NCBI GenBank assembly: GCA_944380885.1
Contig: CALWIZ010000003.1
Location: 60,251 to 124,250, forward strand
DNA from: an uncultured Clostridia bacterium
GTDB taxonomy: Bacteria; Bacillota; Clostridia; Oscillospirales; Acutalibacteraceae
DNA: 64,000 bases
Reading direction: 5' to 3'
In this document: in pieces, positions 18,495 through 29,408 of the stretch
Position numbering within the stretch: the first letter of the stretch is position 1
How the letters are laid out: the number at the start of each line of letters is the position of its first letter
Notes under the pieces: generated by a model
What the model saw: the letters and a program-made list of their open reading frames with translations, nothing else
What the model was told of the DNA's origin: nothing
Database searches by the model: none
Translations under genes and position numbers: made by a program

Positions 18495-19065
18495 AAACGT
18501 AATGATTGTAGGCGTAGGCGGTCAGGGCAGTCTGCTCGCGAGCAAGCTGCTCGGCGCGCTGCTTACCGACGAGGGATATGACGTAAAGGTCAGCGAGGTT
18601 CACGGAATGAGCCAGCGCGGCGGCTCTGTTGTGACCTATGTGCGTTACGGAGACAAGGTGTATTCCCCTGTTATTTCAGAGGGCGAGGCTGATTTCATAG
18701 TTTCTTTTGAACGCCTTGAGGCGGCACGTCATGCTCCCTGCCTTAAAAAAGGCGGCAAAATAATCGTAAACTCCCAGATGATAGACCCCATGCCGGTTAT
18801 TACCGGAGCCGCTGTGTATCCGGAAAATGTTCTTGAAGAGCTTAAAGCAAAAGGGATTTATGTCGATGAAATAGACGCGTTAAGCATTGCCACCGAAGCA
18901 GGCAACGCCAAGTGTGTAAACATTGTGCTTATGGGCAGACTCGCCAATTATCTTGATATTGCTTACGATAAGTGGACAGCCGCCATTGAGAAAATCGTAA
19001 AGCCTCAATTTGCCGAGATGAATAAAAAGGCTTTTGATTTGGGATATCATTATAAAAATTTATAA
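18484..19065 (+). CDS. iorB: Indolepyruvate ferredoxin oxidoreductase, beta subunit
   Basis: 193 residues from the ATG at 18484; GGAGGT lies about 8 bases upstream inside the end of iorA, whereas an in-frame ATG at 18463 lacks such a site. The start MKVKNVMIVGVGGQGSLLA is the gamma-type pyruvate-oxidoreductase fold that partners IorA, and SEVHGMSQRGGSV is the family signature. Together the two subunits make arylacetyl-CoA and reduced ferredoxin. Next gene (paaK) begins 12 bp later. Confidence 0.95.
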   Translation: MKVKNVMIVGVGGQGSLLASKLLGALLTDEGYDVKVSEVHGMSQRGGSVVTYVRYGDKVYSPVISEGEADFIVSFERLEAARHAPCLKKGGKIIVNSQMIDPMPVITGAAVYPENVLEELKAKGIYVDEIDALSIATEAGNAKCVNIVLMGRLANYLDIAYDKWTAAIEKIVKPQFAEMNKKAFDLGYHYKNL

Positions 19066-19077
19066 GAGGGTAAGACA

Positions 19078-20385
19078 ATGGAAAGATATTATCAGCCGGA
19101 AATTGAAACTCTCCCCTATGAAAAAATCAGGGAGATGCAGAACGAAAAAATTGTAAAACAGGTAAAGCATGTATATGAAAATGTTGCTTATTACAGAAAT
19201 CTGATGGATGAAAAGGGCGTTAAACCCGAAGACATCAAAAGTGTAGACGACATTAAAAAGCTGCCGTTTCTTTCGAAAGCCGACCTGCGTGAAGCATATC
19301 CCTACGGTCTGCTCGGAACAGACCTTAAAAACTGCGTAAGGATTCAGTCAACCTCCGGAACTACCGGAAAAAGAGTTGTCGCTTTCTACACGCAGCACGA
19401 CATAGACCTTTGGGAAGACTGCTGCGCGAGAGCCATAGTCGCCGCCGGCGGAACAAACGAAGATGTATGTCATGTCTGCTACGGCTACGGACTTTTCACA
19501 GGCGGACCCGGACTCAACGGCGGATCTCACAAGGTAGGCTGTCTGACATTGCCTATGTCTTCGGGCAATACCGACCGTCAGATACAGTTTATGATGGATT
19601 TAGGTTCTACAATTCTCTGCTGTACGCCGTCATATGCCGCTTACATAGGAGAAACGCTTGCCGAAAAGGGCTACAAGCCTGAGGACAACAAGCTCAAAGC
19701 CGGAATTTTCGGCGCCGAGCCGTGGACAGAGGAAATGAGAAGGCAGATTGAAAAAAGTCTCGGCATAAAGGCTTACGACATTTACGGACTCACTGAGACA
19801 AGCGGTCCCGGAGTGGCGTTTGAGTGTTCTGAGCAGAGAGGCATGCATATAAACGAGGATCATTTCTACGCCGAGATAATCGACCCGGAAACCGGAGAAG
19901 TGCTTCCTGAAGGTGAAAAGGGAGAGCTTGTCTTCACCTCGCTTGACAAGGAGGCATTTCCGCTCCTCAGATACAGGACAAGGGATATTTGCGTTCTCAC
20001 AAGAGAAAAATGCTCCTGCGGCAGAACTCATGTAAGAATGAGCAAGCCTATGGGACGCAGCGACGATATGCTGATAATCCGCGGCGTAAATGTTTTCCCG
20101 AGCCAGATAGAGACCGTTCTTCTTAACGAGGGATACACGCCTAACTATCAGATAGTTGTCGACCGTGAAAACAACAGCGACACGCTTGATATTTATGTTG
20201 AGCTTTCTGCAGACCAGTTCTCCGACAAGATGGCCGAGACCCAGAAGCGCGAAAAGGTACTGACCGACGCTATGCGTGCAATGTTAGGCATCGGTCCGAA
20301 GATACATCTTGTAGCGCCCAAAACCATAGTCCGCAGCGAAGGAAAAGCTGTAAGAGTAATTGACAAACGCAAGTTGCACGATTAA
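19078..20385 (+). CDS. paaK: Phenylacetate-CoA ligase
   Basis: 435 residues, the usual PaaK length. P-loop QSTSGTTGKRVVAFYT near residues 92-107, then DIYGLTETSGPG, YRTRDIC and the hinge region GRSDDMLIIRGVNVFPSQIE; the late lysine of SEGKAVRVID is in place. Known for activating phenylacetate and related aryl acids to CoA esters. Next to IorAB the reverse reaction (arylacetyl-CoA to arylacetate with ATP formation) is a plausible energy-conserving step in aromatic amino acid fermentation; the direction is inferred. Confidence 0.93.
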   Translation: MERYYQPEIETLPYEKIREMQNEKIVKQVKHVYENVAYYRNLMDEKGVKPEDIKSVDDIKKLPFLSKADLREAYPYGLLGTDLKNCVRIQSTSGTTGKRVVAFYTQHDIDLWEDCCARAIVAAGGTNEDVCHVCYGYGLFTGGPGLNGGSHKVGCLTLPMSSGNTDRQIQFMMDLGSTILCCTPSYAAYIGETLAEKGYKPEDNKLKAGIFGAEPWTEEMRRQIEKSLGIKAYDIYGLTETSGPGVAFECSEQRGMHINEDHFYAEIIDPETGEVLPEGEKGELVFTSLDKEAFPLLRYRTRDICVLTREKCSCGRTHVRMSKPMGRSDDMLIIRGVNVFPSQIETVLLNEGYTPNYQIVVDRENNSDTLDIYVELSADQFSDKMAETQKREKVLTDAMRAMLGIGPKIHLVAPKTIVRSEGKAVRVIDKRKLHD

Positions 20386-20397
20386 GGAGGAATTAAA

Positions 20398-20826
20398 ATG
20401 GCAATCAAGCAGTTATCAGTTTTTGTTGAAAACAAGCCCGGCCGCTTAATACCGATGATCAAGGCACTGTCTGACGCGCAGATCAACATCCGTGCCATGA
20501 GCATTGCCGACACTCAGGATTTCGGCATACTCCGTCTTATCGTTTCCGATGAGAAAAAAGCCAGGGAAATTCTCTCAAATTACTCGATAGTCTCCTCGAT
20601 AGAGGTTATCGCCGTTAAAATAAGCGATAAGGCCGGCGCTCTCTGCGGCGTTCTTGACGCTTTGGGCGATGCAGGAATCAACATAGAATACACCTATGCC
20701 TTTACCGCGTCCGCAGATTTCGGCGCTTACGCCGTAATGAGGGTTGAGGACAACGCCGCCGCCGAAAAGGTGCTGCACGAAAGAGGCTTCGCCACCCTTG
20801 AAAACGCGGACATCGGCAAAATCTGA
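20398..20826 (+). CDS. Tandem ACT-domain amino-acid-binding protein
   Basis: 142 residues with two ACT domains: about 4-70 (KQLSVFVENKPGRLIPMIKALS) and about 72-140 (ISDKAGALCGVLDALGDAGINIEY). Similar proteins regularly end Ior-PaaK operons and are thought to bind aromatic amino acids. AAGGAGG precedes the ATG, 12 bp after paaK, so it is the last gene of the operon, followed by the terminator at 20907-20942. No catalytic domain is present, so it is a sensor or regulator. Confidence 0.9.
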   Translation: MAIKQLSVFVENKPGRLIPMIKALSDAQINIRAMSIADTQDFGILRLIVSDEKKAREILSNYSIVSSIEVIAVKISDKAGALCGVLDALGDAGINIEYTYAFTASADFGAYAVMRVEDNAAAEKVLHERGFATLENADIGKI

Positions 20827-20906
20827 TTTTCTGAATACTTTAAATGCAAAGATAATCCGAATAAGCTTTTAAATTTAAAAGGCTTTTATCAGAAAGCATA
20901 ATGCGC

Positions 20907-20942
20907 AAAAAATCCGTACGGCTTTACGCTGTACGGATTTTT
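20907..20942. terminator. Bidirectional intrinsic terminator
   Basis: AAAAAATCCGTAC (20907-20919) pairs with GTACGGATTTTT (20931-20942). T tracts follow on both strands, so it ends both the ior-paaK operon (plus) and the DUF4097 operon (minus, stop at 20950). Confidence 0.85.
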
Positions 20943-20949
20943 CGTTTTT

Positions 20950-21906
20950 TCAGTCAAAGTCTATGTCCCCGCTGCCGGTAACAATATCGCATGTTCCGCC
21001 CTCTTCTGAACGGGGCAGCTTTACAGTTCCGCTGCCGGTTTCGGCGTTGTAGATTTTTGGTGTGAGCAGCGAGCCCGAAACGTCGCCGCTGTTTGTTTTG
21101 ATATAAATCGAGTCAGCGTCGCTTTTATCAAGCGAGACATCGCCGCTCCGGCTTTCGGCGCGTATTTCGCCTGCCGCCTTAACTCCGTCAAATTTTATTC
21201 CGCCGCTTGACGACTGAGCGGAAATATTCTTCGCATTTGCCTCTGAAAGCCCGGTATCGCCGCTTGCCGATTCGATATTTACCGTCTGCGCCGCCGTCAC
21301 TTCCGAAACATCTATCTCCCCGCTTACGGTATTTATGTCAATAACGTCTGCCGACAGCTTTTTGATTTTCACATCTCCGCTTGAGGTTTCTACTGAAAAA
21401 TTTCCGTCAAACACGGCGGAAACAGCGACGTTTCCGCTGCCCGTGCGAATATCCCCCGAGGAAAAGCCGAAATCCTCCGGCACCGAAATATCACCCGAGC
21501 CGCTTTCAAACAAAAGCGCGCCGTATGTTTTTTCCGGCAGATATACCGTAATATCGTATTGCTTTAGCGAAATGCCAATCATCATATACCATTTCCTGCT
21601 GTCGTTTCTTGTAATATTAAGGGTATTATCCTTTACCTCTACCGTATGCGTGATATTCTCATTCTCTCCGCAGACAATTCTGCACTTTCCGTCGTCCGAA
21701 TAACGAAACTGCACGCTGCAGTCCTTTGCGTCAATGCTTATATCATTAAAGCTCTCGTTTACTTCATATTCCTTTCGCGTCAGCGAAGCCGTCTCAAGCA
21801 CTGAAAAATCAAATCCTGTAAAAGCCGCCGCACCCGCATACAGCACGCCGCCCAGTACAATCAGTGCCGCCGATACTATGAGCGCAGCTTTTTTTGATTT
21901 TTTCAT
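20950..21906 (-). CDS. DUF4097-type beta-repeat membrane-anchored protein
   Basis: 318 residues. An N-terminal anchor/signal helix (about 7-30) is followed by a right-handed beta-repeat region in which units of about 19 residues recur (GSGDISV, TSSGDVKI, VSGEIDV, ASGDTGL, SSSGGIKF, RSGDVSL, NSGDVSG). This is the DUF4097 family, known in operons with a PadR regulator and a DUF1700 protein, as here. The start overlaps the DUF1700 stop by 4 bp (ATGA). Function is unknown; association with envelope stress responses is reported for the family. Confidence 0.85.
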   Translation of the reverse strand: MKKSKKAALIVSAALIVLGGVLYAGAAAFTGFDFSVLETASLTRKEYEVNESFNDISIDAKDCSVQFRYSDDGKCRIVCGENENITHTVEVKDNTLNITRNDSRKWYMMIGISLKQYDITVYLPEKTYGALLFESGSGDISVPEDFGFSSGDIRTGSGNVAVSAVFDGNFSVETSSGDVKIKKLSADVIDINTVSGEIDVSEVTAAQTVNIESASGDTGLSEANAKNISAQSSSGGIKFDGVKAAGEIRAESRSGDVSLDKSDADSIYIKTNSGDVSGSLLTPKIYNAETGSGTVKLPRSEEGGTCDIVTGSGDIDFD

Positions 21907-22514
21907 TTCTGCTCCTCCTTTCCGATTACCGCCGACCTAACAGCCAAAAGTGCTTTTTTAGTTAAAACAATCATACCCTTTGTGATTTCAAAGCAGCCGA
22001 GGTACGAAAGCACCGCGAGTCCCGCAAAAACAAGTCCCGCACCGAAAATCATAACTGCGGCGGCTGCGTTTCCGTTTGACACAAACGGGTACGCGACCGC
22101 ACCGACAATTCCCGCCAGTCCTCCGGCTCCGAAGCTCAGTACAACGGCATAAAGCGAAACTATGACCGCCCACAGCGAAGCGTATACCGAAATCACGGTA
22201 ACCGCCGCCGCGACAAGCAGCGACAGCCATACCGGCGATCCTGCCGCGATAAGCACTATTTCCCACGCCTTTAGCGCGCGTTTGGGCTTTACTCTTGCCT
22301 TTACAAGCCTTGTCAGCGGAATTTCAGCGATAATCTGAGCGGATATCTCATCAACGCTGCCTGCTTCCGCCACCGCTTCTTCCTCTGTAAGCCCCTCTTC
22401 CATTTTATCGTCTATCATCTCGGCATAAAAATCAACCGATTTTTCAATATCCTCTTCCGGAAGACAGTTAAGACTTTTACGCAGCTCCGTGAGAAAATCA
22501 CTCTTGTTCATCAC
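21903..22514 (-). CDS. DUF1700-family membrane protein
   Basis: 203 residues. The first 90 residues are soluble and acidic with the typical DUF1700 start FLTELRKSLNCLPEEDIEKSVDFYAEMIDD; four hydrophobic segments follow (about 95-185). It overlaps the padR gene by 17 bp at its start and the DUF4097 gene by 4 bp at its end, so the three are translated as one operon. Likely a membrane partner of the DUF4097 protein. Confidence 0.85.
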   Translation of the reverse strand: MMNKSDFLTELRKSLNCLPEEDIEKSVDFYAEMIDDKMEEGLTEEEAVAEAGSVDEISAQIIAEIPLTRLVKARVKPKRALKAWEIVLIAAGSPVWLSLLVAAAVTVISVYASLWAVIVSLYAVVLSFGAGGLAGIVGAVAYPFVSNGNAAAAVMIFGAGLVFAGLAVLSYLGCFEITKGMIVLTKKALLAVRSAVIGKEEQK

Positions 22515-22824
22515 TGTTATCCTCCTTTGTTATAAAACGGTATACCGACATAATTTCCTGCCATTCGTTCTTAAATTCCTCAATGCGCTCCGTTCCGAGC
22601 GGTGTGATACTGTAATACTTTCTCAGCCTGCCGTTGTGTTCCACGCTTTTTACGGTCAGCATCTGCGCTGATTCAAGCCGCCTTAAAATCGGGTAAAGCG
22701 TGGATTCCGATATTTCAACATACGGTTTTATTTTCTTTATAATACTGTATCCGTAGGAATCCTCGTTTTTGATAGCCGCGAGCACGCATATATCAAGCAG
22801 TCCCCGTTTAAGCTGTATATCCAT
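22498..22824 (-). CDS. PadR-family transcriptional repressor
   Basis: 108 residues. Winged helix of the PadR type: QLKRGLLDICVLAAIKNEDSYGYSIIKKI then VEISESTLYPILRRLESAQMLT and a wing with YYSITPLGTERIEEF; a short C-terminal helix suits the dimeric PadR-s2 subgroup. It heads the DUF1700-DUF4097 operon. A 7-7-7 palindrome covers its own -10 box (22845-22865), so autorepression is likely. Confidence 0.92.
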   Translation of the reverse strand: MDIQLKRGLLDICVLAAIKNEDSYGYSIIKKIKPYVEISESTLYPILRRLESAQMLTVKSVEHNGRLRKYYSITPLGTERIEEFKNEWQEIMSVYRFITKEDNSDEQE

Positions 22825-22844
22825 ACCATACCTCCTTACGCATT

Positions 22845-22875
22845 ATACTATATCACGCATAGTATTATTTGTCAA
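22845..22875 (-). promoter_or_regulatory. padR promoter overlapped by a probable PadR operator
   Basis: On the minus strand TTGACA (22875-22870), a 17-bp spacer and TATAGT (22852-22847). The palindrome ATACTAT-n7-ATAGTAT (22845-22865) covers the -10 box. AAGGAGG and the padR ATG follow closely. Palindromes of this ATACTAT type are usual PadR targets. Confidence 0.65.
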
Positions 22876-22887
22876 GCAGTATTTATA

Positions 22888-22921
22888 AAAAACAGAGACA
22901 TTTTTCTGTGTCTCTGTTTTT
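22888..22921. terminator. Bidirectional terminator between the ABC exporter and padR
   Basis: AAAAACAGAGACA (22888-22900) pairs perfectly with TGTCTCTGTTTTT (22909-22921), with T tracts on both sides. On the minus strand it follows the second ABC exporter gene (stop at 22952). Confidence 0.85.
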
Positions 22922-22951
22922 GAATATCTTTCTTTATCCGATTTATAATTT

Positions 22952-24682
22952 TCAGCGCGCAAACTGGCTGTTATACAGCTTTGCGTAAAATCCGTCCGCC
23001 TTAAGCAGCTCATCGTGGGTGCCGCTCTCCTCCACTCTGCCGTCTTTAATGACAAGAATACAGTCGGCGTCGCGTATAGTGGAAAGCCTGTGAGCCACCA
23101 CAAACGAAGTCCTGCCCTCCATAAGCCTTGTAAACGCGTCCTGAACCTTTATCTCGGTTCTTGTATCTATTGAAGAGGTAGCCTCGTCAAGTATAAGCAT
23201 CGGCGGCTTTAAAAGCATAACGCGCGCTATGCAGAGAAGCTGGCGCTCTCCCTCGGACAGTCCGTCGTCATCGTCAAGCACGGTATCATATCCGTTTTTA
23301 AGCCGCTTTATAAAGCCATGCGCGCGCGCCGCCTTTGCCGCGGATATAATTTCCTCATCGGTGGCGTCAGCCTTGCCGAAGGCTATATTTTCCCTTACGG
23401 TGGCGTTCTTTATCCAGGTGTCCTGAAGAACCATTCCGAAATTTTTGCGCAGACTCCTTCTCGTTATGCTCCTTATGTCGTTTCCGTCAACCTCAATGCT
23501 TCCTTCATCGACATCGTAAAACCTTAAAAGCAGATTTATAAGCGTAGTTTTACCGCAGCCGGTGGGGCCTACCACCGCTATTTTTTTGCCTGAGCCGGCA
23601 AAAAAGCTGAAATCCTTTATAAGCGTTTTGCTCTTGTCATACGAAAAAGCCACATTATTGAAGGTTACGTCGCCGCGCGGATTCTCGATTTCTTTTGCTC
23701 CCTCATCCGAAACCTCGGGCGGTTCGTCTATAAGCTCGAATATTCTCGCCGCGCAGGCAAGTGCGTTCTGCAGCTCGGTCACTACTCCCGAAATCTCATT
23801 GAAAGGCTTGGTATACTGATTTGAATATGCGAGAAAGCTGACAAAGCCTCCCACCGTTATCATATTCATAACTGCGAAAATACCGCCGATAAGTCCTACG
23901 ACAGCGTAAATGATATTGTTTATAAACCTTGTAACGGGATTGGTAAGCGAAGAAAAGAAAATCGCTTTCAGTGAATACTTACGAAGTCTCTCGTTTATCT
24001 CGTCAAAATCAGTGACAGTCTGACCCTCCCTTGAAAAAGCCTGAACCGTTTTCTGATTCTGTATCATTTCGTTTATAAAGGCGGTCTGCTCTCCCCTTGT
24101 CTCGGACTGCTTTTTAAACATATTGTAGCTGCTGTTTGCGATAAAACGGGCGGTAAAAAGCGAAAGCGGGGTAAGCACCACCACGGCAAGGGCAATCACC
24201 GGCGAAATCGTAAGCATAAAAACAAGCGTTACAACTATTGTGACAACTCCTGTAAAAAGCTGTGAAAATCCCAGAATCAAGCCGTCGGCGAACTGCTCGG
24301 CGTCGGCTATTACACGGCTGACGATATCGCCGTACGGGTGAGAGTCCGAAAACGCGACCGGCAGCCGCTGAAGATTTTTGAAAGCACTGTTTCTTATGTC
24401 CCTTACCGTATTATAGGCGATACGGTTGTTTATTATGTTCATAAGCCACTGAAGCACTCCGCCTGCCGCGGCGCAGACAAGTATTCCAATAAGAGCCTTT
24501 TTTACCGCGGCAAAATCAACGCCGCCCGCCGCGGACAGTCCGTCTACCGCGTTACCTGCAAGCACAGGTATATAAAGCGTCATAACAACGCTAAGCGCTG
24601 AAAGAAAGAGGGATACGGCAAGCAGTATTTTAAATCTGCCTATTGCGGCAATTACCCTTTTAAGCACTGTCTTGTTTTTCAT
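22952..24682 (-). CDS. ABC exporter half-transporter, membrane plus ATPase
   Basis: 576 residues. Six-helix type I exporter domain (about 15-310) then an ATPase domain with Walker A GPTGCGKTTL, Walker B MLILDEATSS and the signature LSEGERQL, followed by AHRLS. It overlaps the stop of the neighbouring exporter gene by one base, the usual layout of a heterodimeric multidrug or peptide exporter. In this subunit the catalytic glutamate (DEATS) is intact. Confidence 0.93.
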   Translation of the reverse strand: MKNKTVLKRVIAAIGRFKILLAVSLFLSALSVVMTLYIPVLAGNAVDGLSAAGGVDFAAVKKALIGILVCAAAGGVLQWLMNIINNRIAYNTVRDIRNSAFKNLQRLPVAFSDSHPYGDIVSRVIADAEQFADGLILGFSQLFTGVVTIVVTLVFMLTISPVIALAVVVLTPLSLFTARFIANSSYNMFKKQSETRGEQTAFINEMIQNQKTVQAFSREGQTVTDFDEINERLRKYSLKAIFFSSLTNPVTRFINNIIYAVVGLIGGIFAVMNMITVGGFVSFLAYSNQYTKPFNEISGVVTELQNALACAARIFELIDEPPEVSDEGAKEIENPRGDVTFNNVAFSYDKSKTLIKDFSFFAGSGKKIAVVGPTGCGKTTLINLLLRFYDVDEGSIEVDGNDIRSITRRSLRKNFGMVLQDTWIKNATVRENIAFGKADATDEEIISAAKAARAHGFIKRLKNGYDTVLDDDDGLSEGERQLLCIARVMLLKPPMLILDEATSSIDTRTEIKVQDAFTRLMEGRTSFVVAHRLSTIRDADCILVIKDGRVEESGTHDELLKADGFYAKLYNSQFAR

Positions 24683-26403
24683 TATCCCACTGTCCTTTCA
24701 TGCTGCGACTCGCATATTTCCCTGTAAACCTCGCAGTTTTCGAGCAGCTGCCCGTGCGTTCCTGTTCCGGCTATCCTTCCCTCGTCCATCACCGCTATGA
24801 CATCGGCGTTCCTTATCGCCGAAACACGCTGCGATACAGTTATTACGGTCGGTGAGAAATCGGTATTTTTAAGCGCACGGTTAAGAGCCGCGCCGGTCGC
24901 GTAATCGAGAGCGCTCGCCGCGTCGTCAAGTATAAGTATTTCAGGCTTTCTTACAAGCGCCCGGGCAATAGTCATTCGCTGACGCTGACCTCCCGAGAGG
25001 TTTTTGCCGTCCTGCTCAAGCATAAAATCAAGTCTGCCGGTCTTGTCAAGCACCATCTGCTTTGCCTGCGCCGTTTCAAGCGCCTGCCATATCTCTTCAT
25101 CGGTTGCGTCGGGTTTCGCAAAACGGATATTGTCACGCACGCTTCCCTTGAAAAGCGCCTTCTTCTGTGAAACCACTCCGATTTTCTCACGCAGCGCTTT
25201 AAGGTCGTAATTTCTGACGTCTTCTCCGTCCACCAGTACCCTGCCTCCGGTTACATCGTAAAATCTCGGCAAAAGACTTATAAGAGAGCTTTTGCCGGAT
25301 CCTGTCGAACCGATTATGCCGACCGTATCGCCCCGCTTTATTTTAAGGCTGATGCCGTCAAGCGCGTTTTCGCCCGTACCGTAGGAAAGCGAGGTGTTGT
25401 CAAACTCTGCGGCATATTCGCTGCGGGTATCGCCTTCGGTCACCGAGCCGCCGCTCATCGCCGGCTTTGTATCAAGCACCGCCTGTATGCGGTTTCCGCT
25501 TGCTATCGCCTTTGTAATACTGATTATAAGGCTTGCGAGCTTTATCAGCTCAATAAGTATCTGCGACATATAGTTATACTGCGCAACAACGTCGCCGCCC
25601 GACATATTGCCCGAGCCGACCCTTATCGCGCCGACATATATAAGTACCGCGATCGCCGCGTTTATTATAACAAAAGTTGCCGGATTCATAAACGCCGATA
25701 TTTTGCCCACTGCCAGCTGCATATCGGTAAGGACGCGGTTCTTGCCGGTAAAATCGGATATTTCATCTTCTTCCTTGCAGAAAGCCCTTATCACCCTCGT
25801 ACCCAGCAGGTTTTCCCTTGTTTTTCCGAGCACGGCGTCGAGCTTCTGCTGTACCTTGCGGTAAAGCGGTATCGTGACAAGCATAATCGCGAAAACCACA
25901 ACGGCAAGAAGCGGAACCGCCACAGCGAAAACCAGAGCGGTGGACGGGTCAACCGTAAACGCCATAATTACCGCGCCGAAAACGACTATCGGGGAACGCA
26001 GCACCAGTCTGAAGGTGAGATTTACTCCCGACTGAACCTGATTAACGTCTCCTGTAAGCCTTGTTATAAGCGTGGACGCTCCCATTTCGTCAAGCTGTGA
26101 ATAAGACAGCTTTCCTATATGCGCGAACAGTGAATGACGCACCTTGGCGGCAAAGCCCACCGCCGCTTTCGCCGCGAAATACTGCGCAGACACCGCGCAG
26201 ACAAGTCCCAAAGCCGCAAACACGGCAAGCACACCGCACATTTTGATAATATACTGCCTGTCTCCCGTGTAAATACCGTTATCTATTATCGTCGCCACAA
26301 CAAGCGGAACGATAAGCTCAAACACAGCCTCGGTCAGCTTGAAGAAAGGCGCCAACACGCTTTCTTTCTTATATTCCTTTAAAAATCTCAATAACCTGAA
26401 CAT
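24682..26403 (-). CDS. ABC exporter half-transporter, partner subunit
   Basis: 573 residues. Six-helix exporter domain, then Walker A GSTGSGKSSL, signature LSGGQRQR and Walker B ILILDDAASALDY. Here the residue after Walker B is Asp (LDDA) instead of the catalytic Glu seen in the partner (LDEA), the known asymmetry of heterodimeric exporters with one degenerate ATP site. The switch histidine is replaced (SQRVS in place of AHRLS). It is 17 bp downstream of ligA, so it may be co-transcribed. Confidence 0.93.
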   Translation of the reverse strand: MFRLLRFLKEYKKESVLAPFFKLTEAVFELIVPLVVATIIDNGIYTGDRQYIIKMCGVLAVFAALGLVCAVSAQYFAAKAAVGFAAKVRHSLFAHIGKLSYSQLDEMGASTLITRLTGDVNQVQSGVNLTFRLVLRSPIVVFGAVIMAFTVDPSTALVFAVAVPLLAVVVFAIMLVTIPLYRKVQQKLDAVLGKTRENLLGTRVIRAFCKEEDEISDFTGKNRVLTDMQLAVGKISAFMNPATFVIINAAIAVLIYVGAIRVGSGNMSGGDVVAQYNYMSQILIELIKLASLIISITKAIASGNRIQAVLDTKPAMSGGSVTEGDTRSEYAAEFDNTSLSYGTGENALDGISLKIKRGDTVGIIGSTGSGKSSLISLLPRFYDVTGGRVLVDGEDVRNYDLKALREKIGVVSQKKALFKGSVRDNIRFAKPDATDEEIWQALETAQAKQMVLDKTGRLDFMLEQDGKNLSGGQRQRMTIARALVRKPEILILDDAASALDYATGAALNRALKNTDFSPTVITVSQRVSAIRNADVIAVMDEGRIAGTGTHGQLLENCEVYREICESQHERTVG

Positions 26404-26420
26404 TCTTCTGCCCCTTGGGT

Positions 26421-28406
<1,986 letters not shown>

Positions 28407-28422
28407 TTATGGATGCCAGCCG

Positions 28423-29115
28423 CTATTCTCCGGCAAGCGCTCCGTAATCGTTTATAAGACCCGCTGTATTGTCATTTTCGCTTTCTATGACCTGTGTGAA
28501 TGCCTCGGGCGTTATGCCGACTATAACGGTCTGCGCCGCCATTGCTGAGGTTGCCACGGATACTCCGTCTTTATAACCGGCGACTATAAGGCTTCCACGT
28601 ATATCCATATCAACGGAAATAATATGAAGTACCTGATTTATACCAGCGGATTTGAACTCATGCGAAAAAGTAACCCTCGCAGTTGCAGTAAGCTGCATTT
28701 TGAAATGAACCTCAGGGCCCAATCCATTTGTGTAGATATTTGACAGGAATGTTCCCGCAGGTATATTGAGATCGTAATATTCCCTTTCGGAAATAAGCGA
28801 GGAGAGCCTGTTTGAAACAAGACTTTTAAGGCTGTTTACTTTAACCACATCGGTTTCAAGGCTCGTTACCTGTCCTGACTCATTTCTTGTCAGCGTGACC
28901 ATATCGTTATATGATACGCCCTGCTCTTCAAGAATCGCGACAACAGCATCGTTCGCCGAATCAAGCAGTATCGTCTCCGCAACGCTTTCGGCATAAGTTA
29001 TTATAAGGGGACGCATTTTATAAAAACACACAGTAAGCAATATTATTACTATAAGCAGAAACGCTGTCAGCTTAACGGTAAAATGACTTATTTTATGTCT
29101 GCGCCTTTCCATCAC
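28423..29115 (-). CDS. yunB: Sporulation protein YunB
   Basis: 230 residues. A basic N-terminus (RRRHK) and a single transmembrane helix (about 13-30) lead into the YunB domain: ITYAESVAETILLDSANDAV, GQVTSLETDVVKVNSLKS, and GAPEVHFKMQL-like conserved segment GLGPEVHFKMQLTATARV. Needed late in sporulation in Bacillus; its presence indicates a spore former. It sits 31 bp upstream of ligA. Confidence 0.9.
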   Translation of the reverse strand: MMERRRHKISHFTVKLTAFLLIVIILLTVCFYKMRPLIITYAESVAETILLDSANDAVVAILEEQGVSYNDMVTLTRNESGQVTSLETDVVKVNSLKSLVSNRLSSLISEREYYDLNIPAGTFLSNIYTNGLGPEVHFKMQLTATARVTFSHEFKSAGINQVLHIISVDMDIRGSLIVAGYKDGVSVATSAMAAQTVIVGITPEAFTQVIESENDNTAGLINDYGALAGE

Positions 29116-29207
29116 GGCACCTGCCTTTCACAGTACCATTTTACGGGATAAAAGCGCAGTTGTTAATAAATTATACCTCTTTTCATTCAATTATTCAAAT
29201 GAAATCT

Positions 29208-29235
29208 TGACTTTTTTTAAAATTTAAAGTACAAT
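29208..29235 (+). promoter_or_regulatory. Promoter of the structured RNA and tRNA-Leu transcript
   Basis: TTGACT (29208-29213), a 16-bp spacer and TACAAT (29230-29235). Predicted start near 29242, so the transcript contains the structured region before tRNA-Leu. Confidence 0.65.
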
Positions 29236-29241
29236 GACATT

Positions 29242-29400
29242 TAATGTGGATGTATCGGAATTGGCAGTTTTGAACTGAGCGCTGCCTGTGGCAGATTAAG
29301 CGAGAGTTCAAAAGGCGCAGCGGTCGGAATATTTCGGCGGCAGCCGTTTAAAATTCCGGGCACCGCAAGAGTCTCGCAGATGCGGCTGCCTGCGAAAAAA
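29242..29400 (+). ncRNA. Candidate structured RNA ahead of tRNA-Leu
   Basis: No protein frame fits. A multi-branch fold is visible: closing helix GGCAG (29263-29267)/CTGCC (29386-29390); helix TTTTGAACT (29268-29276)/AGTTCAAAA (29305-29313) capped by CTGCC/GGCAG (29282-29294); and a third arm GCGGT plus GGAAT (29320-29330) with ATTCC plus ACCGC (29353-29366), capped by CGGC/GCCG. Its 5' part shares CGGAATTGGCAG with the adjacent tRNA-Leu, and the ATTAAGCG...GTTCAA block resembles the tRNA's ATTAGCG...GTTCAA, so it could instead be a degenerate tRNA-Leu copy. It is not SRP, tmRNA or RNase P RNA by sequence. Confidence 0.45.
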
Positions 29401-29408
29401 TTTAATAT

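Noticed and set aside
29242..29400. T-box riboswitch upstream of tRNA-Leu
   Set aside because: No GGGTGG-ACCGCG antiterminator block and no downstream aminoacyl-tRNA or amino-acid gene.
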